Below are positions 11,362 to 23,300 of a stretch of 64,000 bases of DNA, piece after piece. Where the stretch lies: contig NC_048542.1 of NCBI RefSeq assembly GCF_902806685.2, forward strand, positions 6,370,533-6,434,532, written 5' to 3'. The translations under genes were made by a program, and so were the position numbers. This DNA is from Maniola hyperantus. Taxonomy: Eukaryota; Arthropoda; Insecta; Lepidoptera; Nymphalidae. Each line of letters opens with the position of its first letter. Positions within the stretch are counted from its first letter, which is position 1. The notes below the pieces were generated by a model. It was not told where the DNA came from, ran no database searches, and saw only the letters and a list, made by a program, of their open reading frames with translations.

Positions 11362-14300
11362 ATGTCTAACAAAGAAAACAAAAGTGTGGAAACTCTTACA
11401 AGTGATTTACATATTGAAAATCCTCCAGTGATTGATGAAGGCCAGAAAAAAGTTAATGAAATGTTGAAGAGCCGTTTGAGAAAATATATTAAAAAGTTAG
11501 ATGGTAAATACAAGTATTATAATAAATAGCTGACGTCTAATAATAGTATAATAATAGTCTACGTTATACTAAAAACCTGTAGGCTGTAGAGGAAGAAGAA
11601 TAGTAGTGTTAACATCAGGCGGTTATCCTAACTGGATCCTCTTGGGAGCTCTCGGTTTCAGAAGAATAAAAGTATACAATAACTAGATAACGCCCACGAC
11701 TTCTGCATGGATTTAGGTTTTTAAAAATTCCTTGTGAACTCTTTGATGTTCAGGGAAAAATGTAATGTAAATGTGTCTTTAAGTAGCTATAATATATTAA
11801 TTCAGGGTTTCTCCATAGTCTCTATCAATTTCAGCCAAATCGGTTCAGTCATTCTGATCTGAAGACATAACAAACATCAAAACCTTTACATTTATAATAT
11901 TAGTAAGATATAGGTACTATTATGTAAGTGATTGAAAGTCACTTGAAAGTGTAATAAAAGCCTGCAGATAATTCCTCAGGTGGCTTCACCAGGCTTAAGC
12001 TTTGTGCCAAATTGCATTGAAATTGAGTTAAAAAACACTCAGAATAATATGGTATGGATGGTTTAAGAACCATAACTATTTTAGTTTAGTTCAAGTGATG
12101 CAGTTTATTTAATTTGTATGTTTTAGACACAAATACTAGTATAACTAGAGAAGAGAGTGAGAAGATAGAACTGAAAACATTCAAACAGCTCTACAAACCC
12201 AAACTAGATGGAGAAAAAGAAACATACAAGAAGATACCTAAGTTCTACTTTAAACTGCCAAAACTTGACGATGTCCTCGCTCAGAAGCTGAGAGAGGAGA
12301 CCAGAGCTCAGTTCTTGCAGAAGAAAAGCAAAGAACTACTCGACAATAGTGAATTGAAACATCTTTGGAGTTTGTTGGAAAAGTCTAATGGTAGTTACAG
12401 TATGGCTAACAGTGATGAACTTACAATTGACTACCTACAATTTAAGAAAATAAGAGATGAAGCAGGACCAAAGTATAGGTATATTTCTTAACTAGCTTAT
12501 GCTCGCGACTTGGTCTGTATGGACTACACAAACTGCAAACCCCTATTTCACCCCGCTAGGGATTGAATTTTCAAAAATCTTTTCTTAGCAGATGCCTACG
12601 TTATAATAGCGGTCTGCATGCCAAATTTCAGCCCAATCCGTCCAGTAGTTTAAGCTGTGCGTTGATAGATCAGTCAGTCAGTCAGTCAGTCACCTTTTCC
12701 TTTTATATATATAGATTCATGTGAACCATTATGTGATGATATTGTTACTACACTGCAAAGTAACAACAAATATCACGTCCACGATAATGTGACGTGTAGT
12801 TATTATAAAAGCGCACATTTTCTCTTTACAGGCCATACTTTACCGCAGAGGTATTTGGTCGCCTGCAGGCAGCGGAAGGAGGTATAGGTCGCGTGCGCGG
12901 CGTGTCTCTCTTCAACTACGTGATGCGCCGTGTCTGGCTACAACAGACCAGGATAGGCCTCTCCCTGTACGACGTCACTGGTCAGGGATATCTTACTGAA
13001 CATGTATGTCTATTGAAATAATTCGTATTTTTATTGTTTTTTTTTTATAAAGAATATTAGTCATTGCCCTTTACATTACATTACTCTTACCCCTCCAATT
13101 AAGCGTAAAGTTTGTGCTAGGAGTTGGTACGACAATAGTGCAACGGGTGGGGTTTGATCCTGCAACCTTTCGGATATCAGTCCGCATCTTTAACCTTTGA
13201 GCTATTGAGGCTCTCAAAATTCTAAATCAAAATGTTAAAATAAAACAAAAAACCGAGTCTAAGTTACCGCATCGCGTATTTAATGATTAATCTACCTATA
13301 CAAGACAATTATACAGTTATACATAGAATCTCTGATGGGTCTTAAAGTACTGCAACAAAGTGGGTTATTTTGTTTTATATGACGCGACAGGTCGAGATGG
13401 CAATCGGGATATGAAGCGGGGGACGCCACGCACACCCGCACGTCATCCGCGCTATCCCGCACCGGGTTGGGATTGCCATCTCGACCTGTCACATACTATT
13501 ATCTTGATGATAACAGGTCTAAATCTAGTGCTATCCTCTTCCACAGGAAGGTGAAAGGGATAGTAATTAATTAGCAATACAATAAACCTGTCATTTTAGT
13601 TTAGAAATTGTGTAAAACAAAATTGATGACACTTGGACCTTAAAGTGTTTAGTTTCTGTGGAAACAAATTTGTGGTATGATAATAAATTAATCATCATTC
13701 ACCTGACTTGAGAATTTGACCAATACATTTTCCTTCCTCCCAGGATTTAGAAAGCTACATAGCAGAGCTGGTGCCATCTCTGGCTGCACTAGACGGCCTG
13801 GACTCCTCCTTCACCTCGTTTTATGTGTGCACGGCTGCCAGGAAGTTCCTATTCTTCTTAGACCCCCTACGCGTGGGGCGGGTCAGGATCCGTGATGTTC
13901 TCTCTTGTTCATTCCTTGATGATTTGTTAGAGGTGAGGAAGTTATTTTATTATTTATATGCTAATACTTTTTGGATTACATACTTCCAGAGTTTTTATGT
14001 TAAAGAAAATAAGTCATTTTCCCTTATTCATCTAATATAATCTAATCTAAATCAGCCTGTGCTGTCCCACGTCTGGGTAAAGGCCTCCCTCCGCTCCTTA
14101 TATGAATTAACATTAAAAATATGAAATGTGTCTGTCTGTCTGCCAGCTTTGTGCGGTTCATCTGTCTCACCGATTTTGATGGGTACAGACTACAGATATA
14201 GTTTGCATCTTGGGGATACAGTAAGACTATAGGATTAGAGTTATAACCTGTGAGGAAACTTGCATACCTGAGAGTTGTTCATAATGTTTCTCAATGGTGT

Positions 14301-15998
14301 GTGAAGTCAATCCGCACTTGATCAGCGTGGTTGGACTATGGCATGCATCCTCCCCATGCTGAGAGAATACCTGTGCTCAGTAGTAGGGCTCCCTGGGTTG
14401 AAATTTAAAATGATATTGACCTTTGTGTTTAAATTTTCATATAATTTTTTATGTATAGTTAAGAGAGGAAGATCTACCAATGGAGCTTCAGGAGCAGAAT
14501 TGGTTCAGCGCCGCGTCAGCTCTTCGTGTGTACGGGCAGTACCTCAATCTGGACAGGGACCACAACGGCATGCTTAGCATTAACGAACTCGCAGGGTATG
14601 CAGATTGATTTTATATATTCACAAATTTCAAACCCCCTTAGGGGTTGAATTTTCAAAAATCCTTTCTTAGCGGATGCCATAATAGCTATGTGCATGCCAA
14701 ATTTCAGACCGATCCGTCCTGTAGTTTGAGCTGTGCGTTGATAGATCAGTCAGTCAGTCACCTTTTCCTTTTATATATTTAGATACAAACGAGTACAAAT
14801 ATAACATCTATCGGTTCCCAGAATGATGTGTAGTTACTGTAGTTCTATGGATCTCCTCATTTCTGATTTGGTCACGTCGAGAACTTCCAAGCATAGCTCT
14901 ATCCATCGCCTGCTGAGTGACTCTGAGCTTTCTTATGACTTTTACTTCCATATATTTTTAACATTAAAAAAATGTAATTAACTTCCAGCTATGGTTCAGG
15001 AACTCTCACTCGAGCGTTTCTCCAGCGTGTATTCCAACAGTGCCTGACTTACGACGGGGAAATGGACTACAAGACCTATCTAGATCTGGTTCTAGCGCTA
15101 GAGAATAGAAGACAACCGGCTGCTCTTGCCTATTTGTTCAGAGTCCTAGATATCAACTCGCAGGGTTACCTGGATGCTTTTACTTTGAATTATTTCTTTA
15201 AGGTAATAATGGATTTTTTCTGACTTGTAACATGATTTGCATGGGTATAGTTAAAGACATGGAGAGTGACATAAGCTAGTTTTTATCCCGGAAAATCAAC
15301 GAGTTCCCACGGGATTTTTGGTAACCTAAATCCACGCGAACAAAGTCGCGAGCATCAGCTAGTTTACAATAAAATTGATTAATAATAATGATTTATTATG
15401 GTTTCTTTGAATCAATTTAGTACTTCCTGTGAATTGTGTTGCGTACACGTCTTGCGACAGTGTGTAATCATCACTTGCGCATCGCCGGCTCACTACTGAA
15501 CACGGGTCTCCTCTCAGAAAGTGAATGTCTCACCACACTGATCAAGTGCGGATTGGCAGACTACATACTGCCGAGAATGTTATGGAGAATATGGAGGTGA
15601 GTAATGTTTAATTGCTTTAAACACTCATAACTCCAAAAGTGAAAGGCAAAGGAAGAGGCCAAGGATCAAACCTCGAGCTCCCAGAATAAGAAGGCCGACG
15701 TCTTCACCATTAGGCTATCACCGCTTTTTCTTTGGATAGAAAGTCTTAATCCTTTTCCATTTTGTTTCAGGCAATACAAGAACAAATGGTGGCCCACGGC
15801 GCGGAACCCGTCAACTTCGACGACGTGAAAGACGAAATATTCGACATGATACGCCCCGAACATCCCTCAAGGATCACCCTCCAGGATTTGATCCGTAGTG
15901 GACACGGCCATACTGCTGTGTCCATTTTACTAGAGTTGCACGGGTTTTGGGCGTACGAGAATAGAGAGGCATTGGCTGCGGCTGGAGATCATGCTTGA
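11362..15998 (+). CDS. PPP2R3C: PP2A regulatory subunit B'' gamma (PPP2R3C/G5PR), complete, 7 exons
   Basis: Coding exons: 11362-11503, 12127-12478, 12832-13003, 13744-13932, 14459-14595, 14989-15202, 15771-15998 (TGA-type stop at the end of the last). All introns are GT-AG, phases agree, and the product is 477 aa (human about 453). An in-frame TAA at 11356-11358 directly precedes the ATG and fixes the start. The order of conserved blocks matches the family: RKSRELLDN-like block in exon 2, NYVMR-VWL and RIGLSLYDV-GQGYL in exon 3, LDGL-SFTSFYVCTA and DPLR in exon 4, NWFSA-SALRVYGQYLNLD in exon 5, CLTYDGEMDYKTYLD in exon 6, and VKDEIFDM plus GFWAYENREAL in exon 7. A canonical EF-hand loop (D-x-D-x-N-G) lies at residues about 317-328, with degenerate loops at GQGYL and INSQGYL. 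Family knowledge: a calcium-responsive PP2A/PP5 regulatory subunit acting in nucleus and centrosome. The sequence after the stop is a tandem duplication of this last exon. Confidence 0.95.
12497..12716 (+). repeat. Dispersed SINE-like repeat ending in (GTCA)n and CCTTTTATATATA
   Basis: From GCTCGCGACTTGGTCTG to GTCAGTCACCTTTTCC-TTTATATATATAG. The same family is at 14621-14785 (truncated) and 46295-46525. Two of the three copies are in PPP2R3C introns and one in NSUN2 intron 9. Confidence 0.65.
13060..13215 (-). repeat. tRNA-derived SINE (PPP2R3C intron 3)
   Basis: Read on the minus strand, an A-box-like TAGCTCAAAGGTTAAAGATG and a B-box-like GGATCAAACCCCACCC lie at tRNA-like spacing. A sister copy lies at 48450-48570. 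Not a functional tRNA, since no closed cloverleaf is formed. Confidence 0.55.
13375..13500. mobile_element. Palindromic MITE family A copy (PPP2R3C intron 3)
   Basis: Ends ATGACGCGACAGGTCGAGAT and ATCTCGACCTGTCACATACT, with the internal GC-rich core shortened relative to the 160-bp copies. Confidence 0.8.
13507..13622. mobile_element. Foldback MITE family D copy (PPP2R3C intron 3)
   Basis: ACAGGTCTAAATCTAGTGCT at one end and TTTTAGTTTAGAAATTGTGT at the other. The family consensus is clearest at 37707-37845. Further copies lie at 25197-25370, 26875-26995, 56240-56368 and about 59465-59550. Confidence 0.6.
14225..14395 (-). repeat. Dispersed SINE copy with GTGTGTGAAGTC / CTCAGTAGT blocks
   Basis: Contains CCTGAGAGTTGTTCATAATG, GTGTGAAGTCAATCCGCACTTGATCAGCGTGGTTGGACTATG and CAGTAGT blocks (given in pieces). 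Copies of this family also occur at about 5680-5815, 15463-15610, 25980-26210, 34420-34530, 37370-37620, 42608-42845, 43925-44165 and 58018-58200, in both orientations. Confidence 0.6.
15237..15363 (+). mobile_element. Lep1-like repeat, 5'-truncated (PPP2R3C intron 6)
   Basis: From TTGCATGGGTATAG to GCGAGCATCAGCTAGT; matches the distal half of the copy at 4088-4736. Confidence 0.65.
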
Positions 15999-16128
15999 CA
16001 GGAAAAGATGGAGTTTAGGAAGAAAATTGATATCACTTTGCGATAAAGGAAAAGGCCAAAACGCGACAGCAGCAGCATGGTAGAACTTTTGTAATTAATT
16101 CACAAAGTTGTGTGAAACATCGGCGCGG

Positions 16129-16600
16129 AACATCCCTCAAGAATCACCCTCCAGGATTTGATCCGTAGTGGACACGGCCATACTGCCGTTCTGCCATTTG
16201 TGTCTATTTTGTTAAGAGTTGCACGGGTTTTGGGCGTACGAGAATAGAGAGGCATTGGCTGCGGCTGGATATCATGCTTGACAGGAAAAGATGGAGTTTA
16301 GGAAGAAAATTGATATCACTTTGCGATAAAGGAAAAGGCCAAAACGCGACAGCAGCAGCATGGTAGAACTTTTGTAATTAATTCACAAAGTTGTGTGAAA
16401 CATCGGCGCGGAACATCCCTCAAGAATCACCCTCCAGGATTTGATCCGTAGTGGACACGGCCATACTGCCGTTCTGCCATTTGTGTCTATTTTGTTAAGA
16501 GTTGCACGGGTTTTGGGCGTACGAGAATAGAGAGGCATTGGCTGTGGCTGGAGATCAAGCTTGACAGGAAAAGATGGAGTTTAGTAAGAAAATTGAAACT
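16129..16600 (+). repeat. Two extra tandem copies of the PPP2R3C terminal exon and 3' UTR
   Basis: The segment beginning AACATCCCTCAAG at 15859 inside the last exon starts again at 16129 and 16412 (offsets 270 and 283 bp). Each repeat carries the exon sequence, the stop region and the following 3' UTR; the third ends near 16600. The two downstream units share a G-to-A difference in ATCACC context and a 13-bp insertion (CGTTCTGCCATTT) absent from the coding copy, so they derive from each other. They are out of frame and probably form 3' UTR. Confidence 0.9.
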
Positions 16601-16886
16601 TTTTTCAGTTTACGAGTTGAACGTCATTCAGTTTGAACCAAAATTATGCCTGTGGTTTAGTTTTTAGAGGACTACATATTATGGATTAATTTAATGAGAA
16701 AAACAACAAATTGTTGTACTGCCTTTTAATAATAACAAATAACAATATTATATTTTATAAAATATTATGAAACATTCATTACCTACCAGAAAAATAGTTT
16801 GAACTCAACAAAGAAAATATAACAATGATAAAATATAATGTTCCATAAAAAATAATAACAATATTGTATAATTTGTACCGCTAACT

Positions 16887-16892
16887 AATAAA
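16887..16892 (+). promoter_or_regulatory. Candidate poly(A) signal AATAAA for PPP2R3C
   Basis: AATAAA on the plus strand about 890 bases after the PPP2R3C stop, past the duplicated units. It is the clearest AATAAA before the convergent gene. A candidate only; earlier AT-rich sites could also be used. Confidence 0.35.
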
Positions 16893-16914
16893 ATATGAGA
16901 ACACCACACTGTAT

Positions 16915-16920
16915 TTTATT
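16915..16920 (-). promoter_or_regulatory. Candidate poly(A) signal AATAAA for OPLAH
   Basis: TTTATT on the plus strand reads AATAAA on the minus strand, about 415 bases after the OPLAH stop codon. It lies 22 bp beyond the plus-strand signal, so the two convergent transcripts would overlap or nearly touch here. Confidence 0.3.
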
Positions 16921-17135
16921 GTGCTTCGTTTTAAAAGTTAAAGCTAACTCCACTCGAAAAAAACTTATTACTTAATATTAAATAAATTATAATCGTTCAA
17001 TTTACGACATGCATACTTAAGTATGCATGTGGCTTTTTTAGGGTTCCGTACCTCAAAAAAGAAAAAAAGGAACCCTTATAGGATCACTTCGTTGTTTGTC
17101 TGTAATGTCCGTCTATCCGTTTTTTGTGTGCTCGG

Positions 17136-17341
17136 TGGCTATTGTTCAGTGTTAAACACTAAGTTAGCGAATCACCCCGCTGGTCATGTGAAACTGATAT
17201 TGATAAATGTTAAATTCGAGTTACATTCAACTACACAGTGGCTATTGTTCAGTGTTAAACACTAAGTTAGCGAATCACCCCGCTGGTCATGTGAAACTGA
17301 TATTGATAAATGTTAAATTCGAGTTACATTCAACTACACAG
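17136..17341. repeat. Tandem direct repeat, 2 x 103 bp, overlapping the OPLAH stop
   Basis: Units 17136-17238 and 17239-17341 are essentially identical. Each contains a block (GGCTATTGTTCAGTGTTA ... TTAGCGAATCACCCCG) that matches the arms of the foldback element at 57355-57490. The last eight bases of each unit equal the last bases of the OPLAH coding exon including its stop (minus strand), so unit 2 overlaps the end of the coding sequence. Confidence 0.85.
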
Positions 17342-20300
17342 ATTCTTGTGCGCTCCTGTATTCGTAAACGCTTCCCCTCTCCAAGAACTCGCTGTAAAGT
17401 TTGTCTGTCTGCTTGTTTGTTTCAACGGCGTCTGACGGACGCCCGTAACCTCCGCCGCCGGGAGAATTCATTATGTATTTATCCTGATAACAAAAAAAAA
17501 ACAAATTCAAAACCGAAGACTAATTTCCACATATTTTAAAAATAAAACTTCAGCCATATTTAATTATAATTGTGTTGACACTGGCCCCGATTCTCTAGTC
17601 TCTCTCTAAACTCAATTTAGAGTATCTGAATCCTTTTCTTTTTACTAATGCTAAAAAAGGAACCGAACATGACTCACATTTAAAGACTCTAAATTTTAGT
17701 GCACAATACAAATTTAAACAGTAGGTTCGCGAGTGCGTGCTAAAATCACGGGTTTTACCATCTAAAAATTAAATTTAGAAATGTCAAACTGCTTCTGTCT
17801 TTTTCATATTACAATAGTAAGAAGAGGGTGCGAATACTCTAAAATTAGGTTGTGCTTAGAATCGGTGCCATTGGCGCCAATTCTGTTGTTTTTGTCTAAA
17901 CTAAATTTAGAGTATCTGCATCTTTTTGTTTTTAATATTACTAAAATGGGATGGAACATGAATTTTACATTTAAATACTCTAAATATTAGTGCACAGTGC
18001 AGTGCTACAAATTTAAACAATAATAAATTTAAAACTCACACTGTGTCAGTCCTTTTCATATCACATTAGTAAGAAGAGGATGTGAATACTCTAAAATTTA
18101 TTTGTGCTCACAATCAGTACCATTGACATCATATAAAATATAAATCCCAATTGGCATAACATAGGAGCGATCACTACTATAGCTTAATTATACACATCCC
18201 TACATATTATATTTTTAAATGCAATCGTGTTTTCTCCAAACTATGCGACATCAACAAAGTGATTTGTGCTATACTGGCACAAGCAAAAGCCTCATAAAAA
18301 CAAACAACAACAACAAAGAATTGTTGTTGGATATTTGTTTGTTTGTTTGTTTGTTTGTTAGTAAAAAATTCCAACAAAAAAATTATTTGAATCTTAACAT
18401 ATTATTTCCCATACAAAGAGTAAATTTAGTCATCACTCCAGTTAAAACTTGTTTTTATTTTTTTTGGTAAGAAGGAAAAAGTGTGTTTAATGCTTACCCC
18501 AGGATAAGCTTCCACCGAAGCCTTCCCTCCGAGATTGATCACTCTTCCATCAACTCGCTCCAAAAGATTTAAACCTCTTTGTCCTGGCTCACCCCCTGGT
18601 AAAACGACGTTGAATATTATTAGAATATGATAAACAAGAAAATCCGACTACTCTAGTCCTTACTGAGATTTTAAGAATCTACAAAAATAATAGCTTTCAT
18701 TTGATTCCATTGCCGCTTTATCTAATTTTTTTGTCAAGTCTGCCATATTTTACTTAGCATAACTTAATATCATTTAGCTTATAGACACGTGAAACGCCAA
18801 CTACTAAAACAACTAAGCCAACGACACCTTATTAAAATTGCTAGAACCCTCACCCTTCCGCCAGAGGGTCGTTCAAATTGAGACCCTCTAGTTTTTCGGG
18901 TTGTGATATAGAAACACTTTAAAAAATCAATGAAACTAACAGTAAAAGTTATAACATTTACCATTCATCCCATAAGGCTGGAACGCTCTCCTCTCCGTGA
19001 GGACGGATAACTGCACCGTTCTTCTAAACACTAACTCCCGTGTTACGCCGTCGCCGCCTTTCCATTGTCCTATGACAAAGAATCATAGGTATTTTTCAGG
19101 TTGAATTGCTAAACTTAGCAATGACATTTACAATACATATGTATTTTACGCACTATACAAGTCACTTCGAAAAATTTTGCGGGCTGCACCTCGCTTTTGC
19201 TCATAACTTGATGGCCAGTCTTAAACTAATTTTGACAACTTCCTAGAACTTGATTTATGTTCAGAATGACTCATCTTATATGTAGTAATCTCATCAAGTA
19301 AGTCTTCTTCACGTTTTTTTTGGATTTTCTAATTTTTCTTTTTTTTATTAAATATCAATTTCAACTATATGTATATATTATGTAATAAATAAAACTGAGT
19401 TATGACCAGAAGCATATTATGAGACATTGTCTATCAGACAATAAAACGACACTATAAGAAGGCACTCTGCTGATACATTTGGTATTATCTACGACACCCG
19501 CAGTCACTGACTGAAGAGTGTCAGAATATAGCCGGATCGGACGTATGCTTCGGATGTTCACAAAGTGAGTGAGACAGAAAGTATTCTGACACAATTTCTG
19601 CTAATATGCGACCACCCTAAAAGGACATGTGAGAAGCATTTACATACCTCGACCACCGGAGCCGTCGCGAAGGGAGAAATGTGTGACCAGTATGGGGTAT
19701 CTGATCTCCACGATCTCAACATCGGTGATGCGTGTGTTGGTCATGTGTGTGTGCACCCCGCCCGTGCCGTGCCAGCCGGGACCCTGCCAATATTGAAGTG
19801 ATATTTTTCGTGGTTTAGTTATTATTCTGGCACTAAACTATGGAAAAACTATTTGAGAATATTGTACAAACACTGTCGCTTTAAAATGGCAGAAAATAAG
19901 AAAACAGTAGAATAATTATGACTTATATCCACGTGAACAAGAACGGGCGTGGATCATCTAGTCAAAAATAAATGCAGATAACTTCTCGAGCAAGTTGTCT
20001 TTAGTTTGTCCATCAAACATTCTAAATTGTGTCAAACTCAAAACATAATTTAAAATATGTATATTGTATATTCGTCGTCATCTCCTGTAGAGACTTCCAC
20101 ACTCAGTCATGTGCCGCCTGAATCCTGTCCACATATTGGGGGTTTGTCAACACTGCGCTTTCTGGTGTGCGGTTGCTGCCGAAGTATATAAGATGACATC
20201 TTCACTTACAGCCCCACTTCCTCCAGCTACAGTCTCATAGTATCCCCAGCTGCTTTCCCCCAGAGTCAAGTTATTCATGCAACCCTGGGATGCTGCGCAG

Positions 20301-23300
20301 ACCTGACAAGGGAGATTAGCATTTTTTTATATTTAAATTCCGCCATTAGTTTCAAGGATACATAGCTAATATAAAATAATAGTAGGGTTCACTTATTTTA
20401 TTATTCAGGGGAGTACCGATTATCAAACCAAATAATTTCCTCATCAATTACGACAAAACGAAAGAACGAAAATAAGTATCAGAAAAAGTCAATAGTCAAT
20501 AGATTTTTAGCGTTCCAGAAACACAATCTGGCAGGAAAAAAACTTTTAGATCTTATCTTACCTGGAAAGCTTTGAAAACGACGTCAACTATTCGCTGAGA
20601 GGTGAGGACGTTTCCTCCCACTACAGCGGCGTCCTCGGACGGGTCTAATATAGAACCGACTGGAATTATCACTTTCACCGGATTCAGGCAACCCTAAAAA
20701 TACAGAATATTTTATAACAAGTGATTATCATTGTGAAAGAATAATATCTAAGAAGCGGATGAATAAAATTTATGTTTTTGTGATTATACTAACCTGGTTC
20801 AAAGGTACGTCGTGTCCAACCATGCACCTCAGGCAATATATCAATGCTGATAAAGTGATAGCTCGCGGGGCGTTCAAATTACCCCAAACTTCTACGCCTG
20901 TACCTCTGTCAATATAAAAATAAATATAATTACTCGTCAACGGTTTTAATTTAGGAGAGTACGAAAAACTAAGGACGTATGCATGAATATAATTCGCGGG
21001 CGAGGATGCGGTGACAGGCACGACGATTTTCAGACACATCTATAGTACGCGACAGGTTGAGAGTGCAATTGGAGTATGAGGCGGGAGGGACGCCCCGCAC
21101 ACCCGCAGTGGGTTAATGCGGGGGCTGTGCGGGGCGTCCCCATCCCAGTTGCCATTTCAACCAGTCACGCAATATACTTTATACGTTTGATAGCATTAAA
21201 TTGATAAAAGTTATGATTACATTTGTTTCTTTAGTTTATGTTTATCGGCAGAACCACAAATCATTTCAGATCATTTTTTAAACAAGCCAAAGTCGTAATG
21301 AGAATTATATTTTGAATTATCAATTTTTCCACAAGTCATCACTTCAAAATATGACCGACTAGTTTAGTCAGGTATATAAACTTTACTCAGCTCATTATTC
21401 AGGCAAATAATAGCCGGCAGAAGACTTCCCGGCCGAAGAATATCTTCGCTAAAGAATTTACGCCAATGGTACGGGAAGAGTAGCCGATCTCTTTTCCGCG
21501 CAGCAATGTGCAAGGTGCAGATAGCCCTAATGATTGCCAACCTCCGATAGGAGACGGCATTTCAAGAGGAAGATAAACATTAGTTTACAAACTCACGTGA
21601 AATCACACACCGCGCTTCCTTGATCCTTGTCGAGGGTAATCGTGAGTGTGATGGGGGTACCATTGTCCAGATATTCAGTAGCCTTCAGAACTGGTGACCC
21701 AGTCTTGGCTATTGTGTTTTTAGCGATTTCCTATAAGCCAAAAGTATATTATCATTACCTACTCGAAAGTTTCTTTATGTTGCGTAGCTTACCATTGTCA
21801 TTGCGTTCTATCAGACATGATTGTCGTCTATACAAATCATGTCTGATGGAAAGCAATGATGATAGATTGGAGCTGAGGGTCGTGACCCCTCTCCATTAAT
21901 GAAAAAATGGTAGGAGTGTTAATGGGATAGTAATGCGGAGGGTTATCAAATCCTTTCGCATAACATGCCAGCACAGATTGTTCGATGTCCTTTGGTAGAT
22001 AAAGTTAAATAGGTTTTATGAAAAGTTTAAGCGTGTATTCTTAGAAAGTTAAAAATAACGCTTGCCTGTTTTTATCGTCGGTATTATATCCAGTGAACTA
22101 CCCAAGCAAAACAGAATGTCAATCAGCTTACCTTTAACATATCTCGAACGGCCAACTCTGCATTTTTCTGAATATGAGCCATGTAAGCCTGCACCACCTC
22201 TAAACCATATTGCTCTATTAACTCAGTGACTAGCTGGATACCCTACAAGGAAGACAAAATGATATTTATTTACGATAAATTGGTGAGACAGTCCTTTATA
22301 AAACGTTTAGGAAGATGCTAAAAAGATTAACTAAACACACATATACTTCTACAGTTCGCGACAGATCGACATGGCAATCGGGGAGGGGCAACCCCGCACA
22401 CCCGCACAGCGCCGCGCGTTATCCCGGTGTGGGATAACGCGGGCACTGGGTGTGCGGGGCGTACCCTCACCTCATACCCCGATTACCATCTCGACCTGTC
22501 GCGTACTATACATACCCGTTGGTTCGCAGCGACTTGTGCTTTCAGATCAGATAGGTTGTCAGATAAGTTTCTAGTGCCAGAACAGCCGGCCACCTCAGCT
22601 GGTTTCATTAGTTCTGAAATTATTTTTAAACTATATTACTGTGAGTCTACAATCCTTGATCCTACAACCACAACAGAACCGTATAGTTATTTAATATTTT
22701 TAACTTTAGCTGAAATATTACCTTTAATAAAAGACTCAGTAAGTTCCAATGTTTTTATTACCTTTGACAAGCAGTTCCTCGTTAAACAAGCCGCCGTCAA
22801 CGAGCAGCATAGACTTGAAAGCGGCGCCCTCTTGCGCGAGGCGGGTGGAGTGCGGCGGCATGGAGCCAGGAGTCAAGCCGCCGATGTCGGCGTGATGGCC
22901 GCGAGAGGCCACGAAAAATATGGGCCGCTTGCTAGATCTGAGAATCACGACCCATATTATAAATGCGAAAGTGTGTTTGTTTCATGGTTTGTCCTTCAAT
23001 CACGTCGCAACTCGCAACGGAGCAACAGATTAACGGAACTAACTGATTTATTGCGTGGGAATAGTTAAAAACCTAGAGTGACATAGGCTACTTTTTATGC
23101 CGGAAATTCAAACGATCCCACGGGATTTTTAAAAACCTAAGTCCACGTGAAAGAAGGTTGCGGGCATCAGCTAGTTCCGAAATAAATCCATACTTCCATA
23201 CTAATATTATAGATGCAAAATTGTGTCTGTTTTCTAGCTCTTCACGGCCCATCCTAATCATATCACATCGGCAAATCATAGTTCGTGAGGGAGTTTCAAA

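Noticed and set aside
18336..18360. CRISPR-like or short tandem array (GTTT repeats)
   Set aside because: Simple microsatellite; no spacer structure, and the window is eukaryotic.
18428..18497. OPLAH exon 27 reading through to a stop at 18428 as the true C-terminus
   Set aside because: The exon ends at a good GTAAGC donor, and the next exon at 17334-17483 restores PGGGGYG and the conserved SVYEYR-AQE end.
22427..23068. 213-codon plus-strand open frame
   Set aside because: It runs antisense over OPLAH exons 18 and 19 and a MITE; the minus strand carries the conserved sequence.
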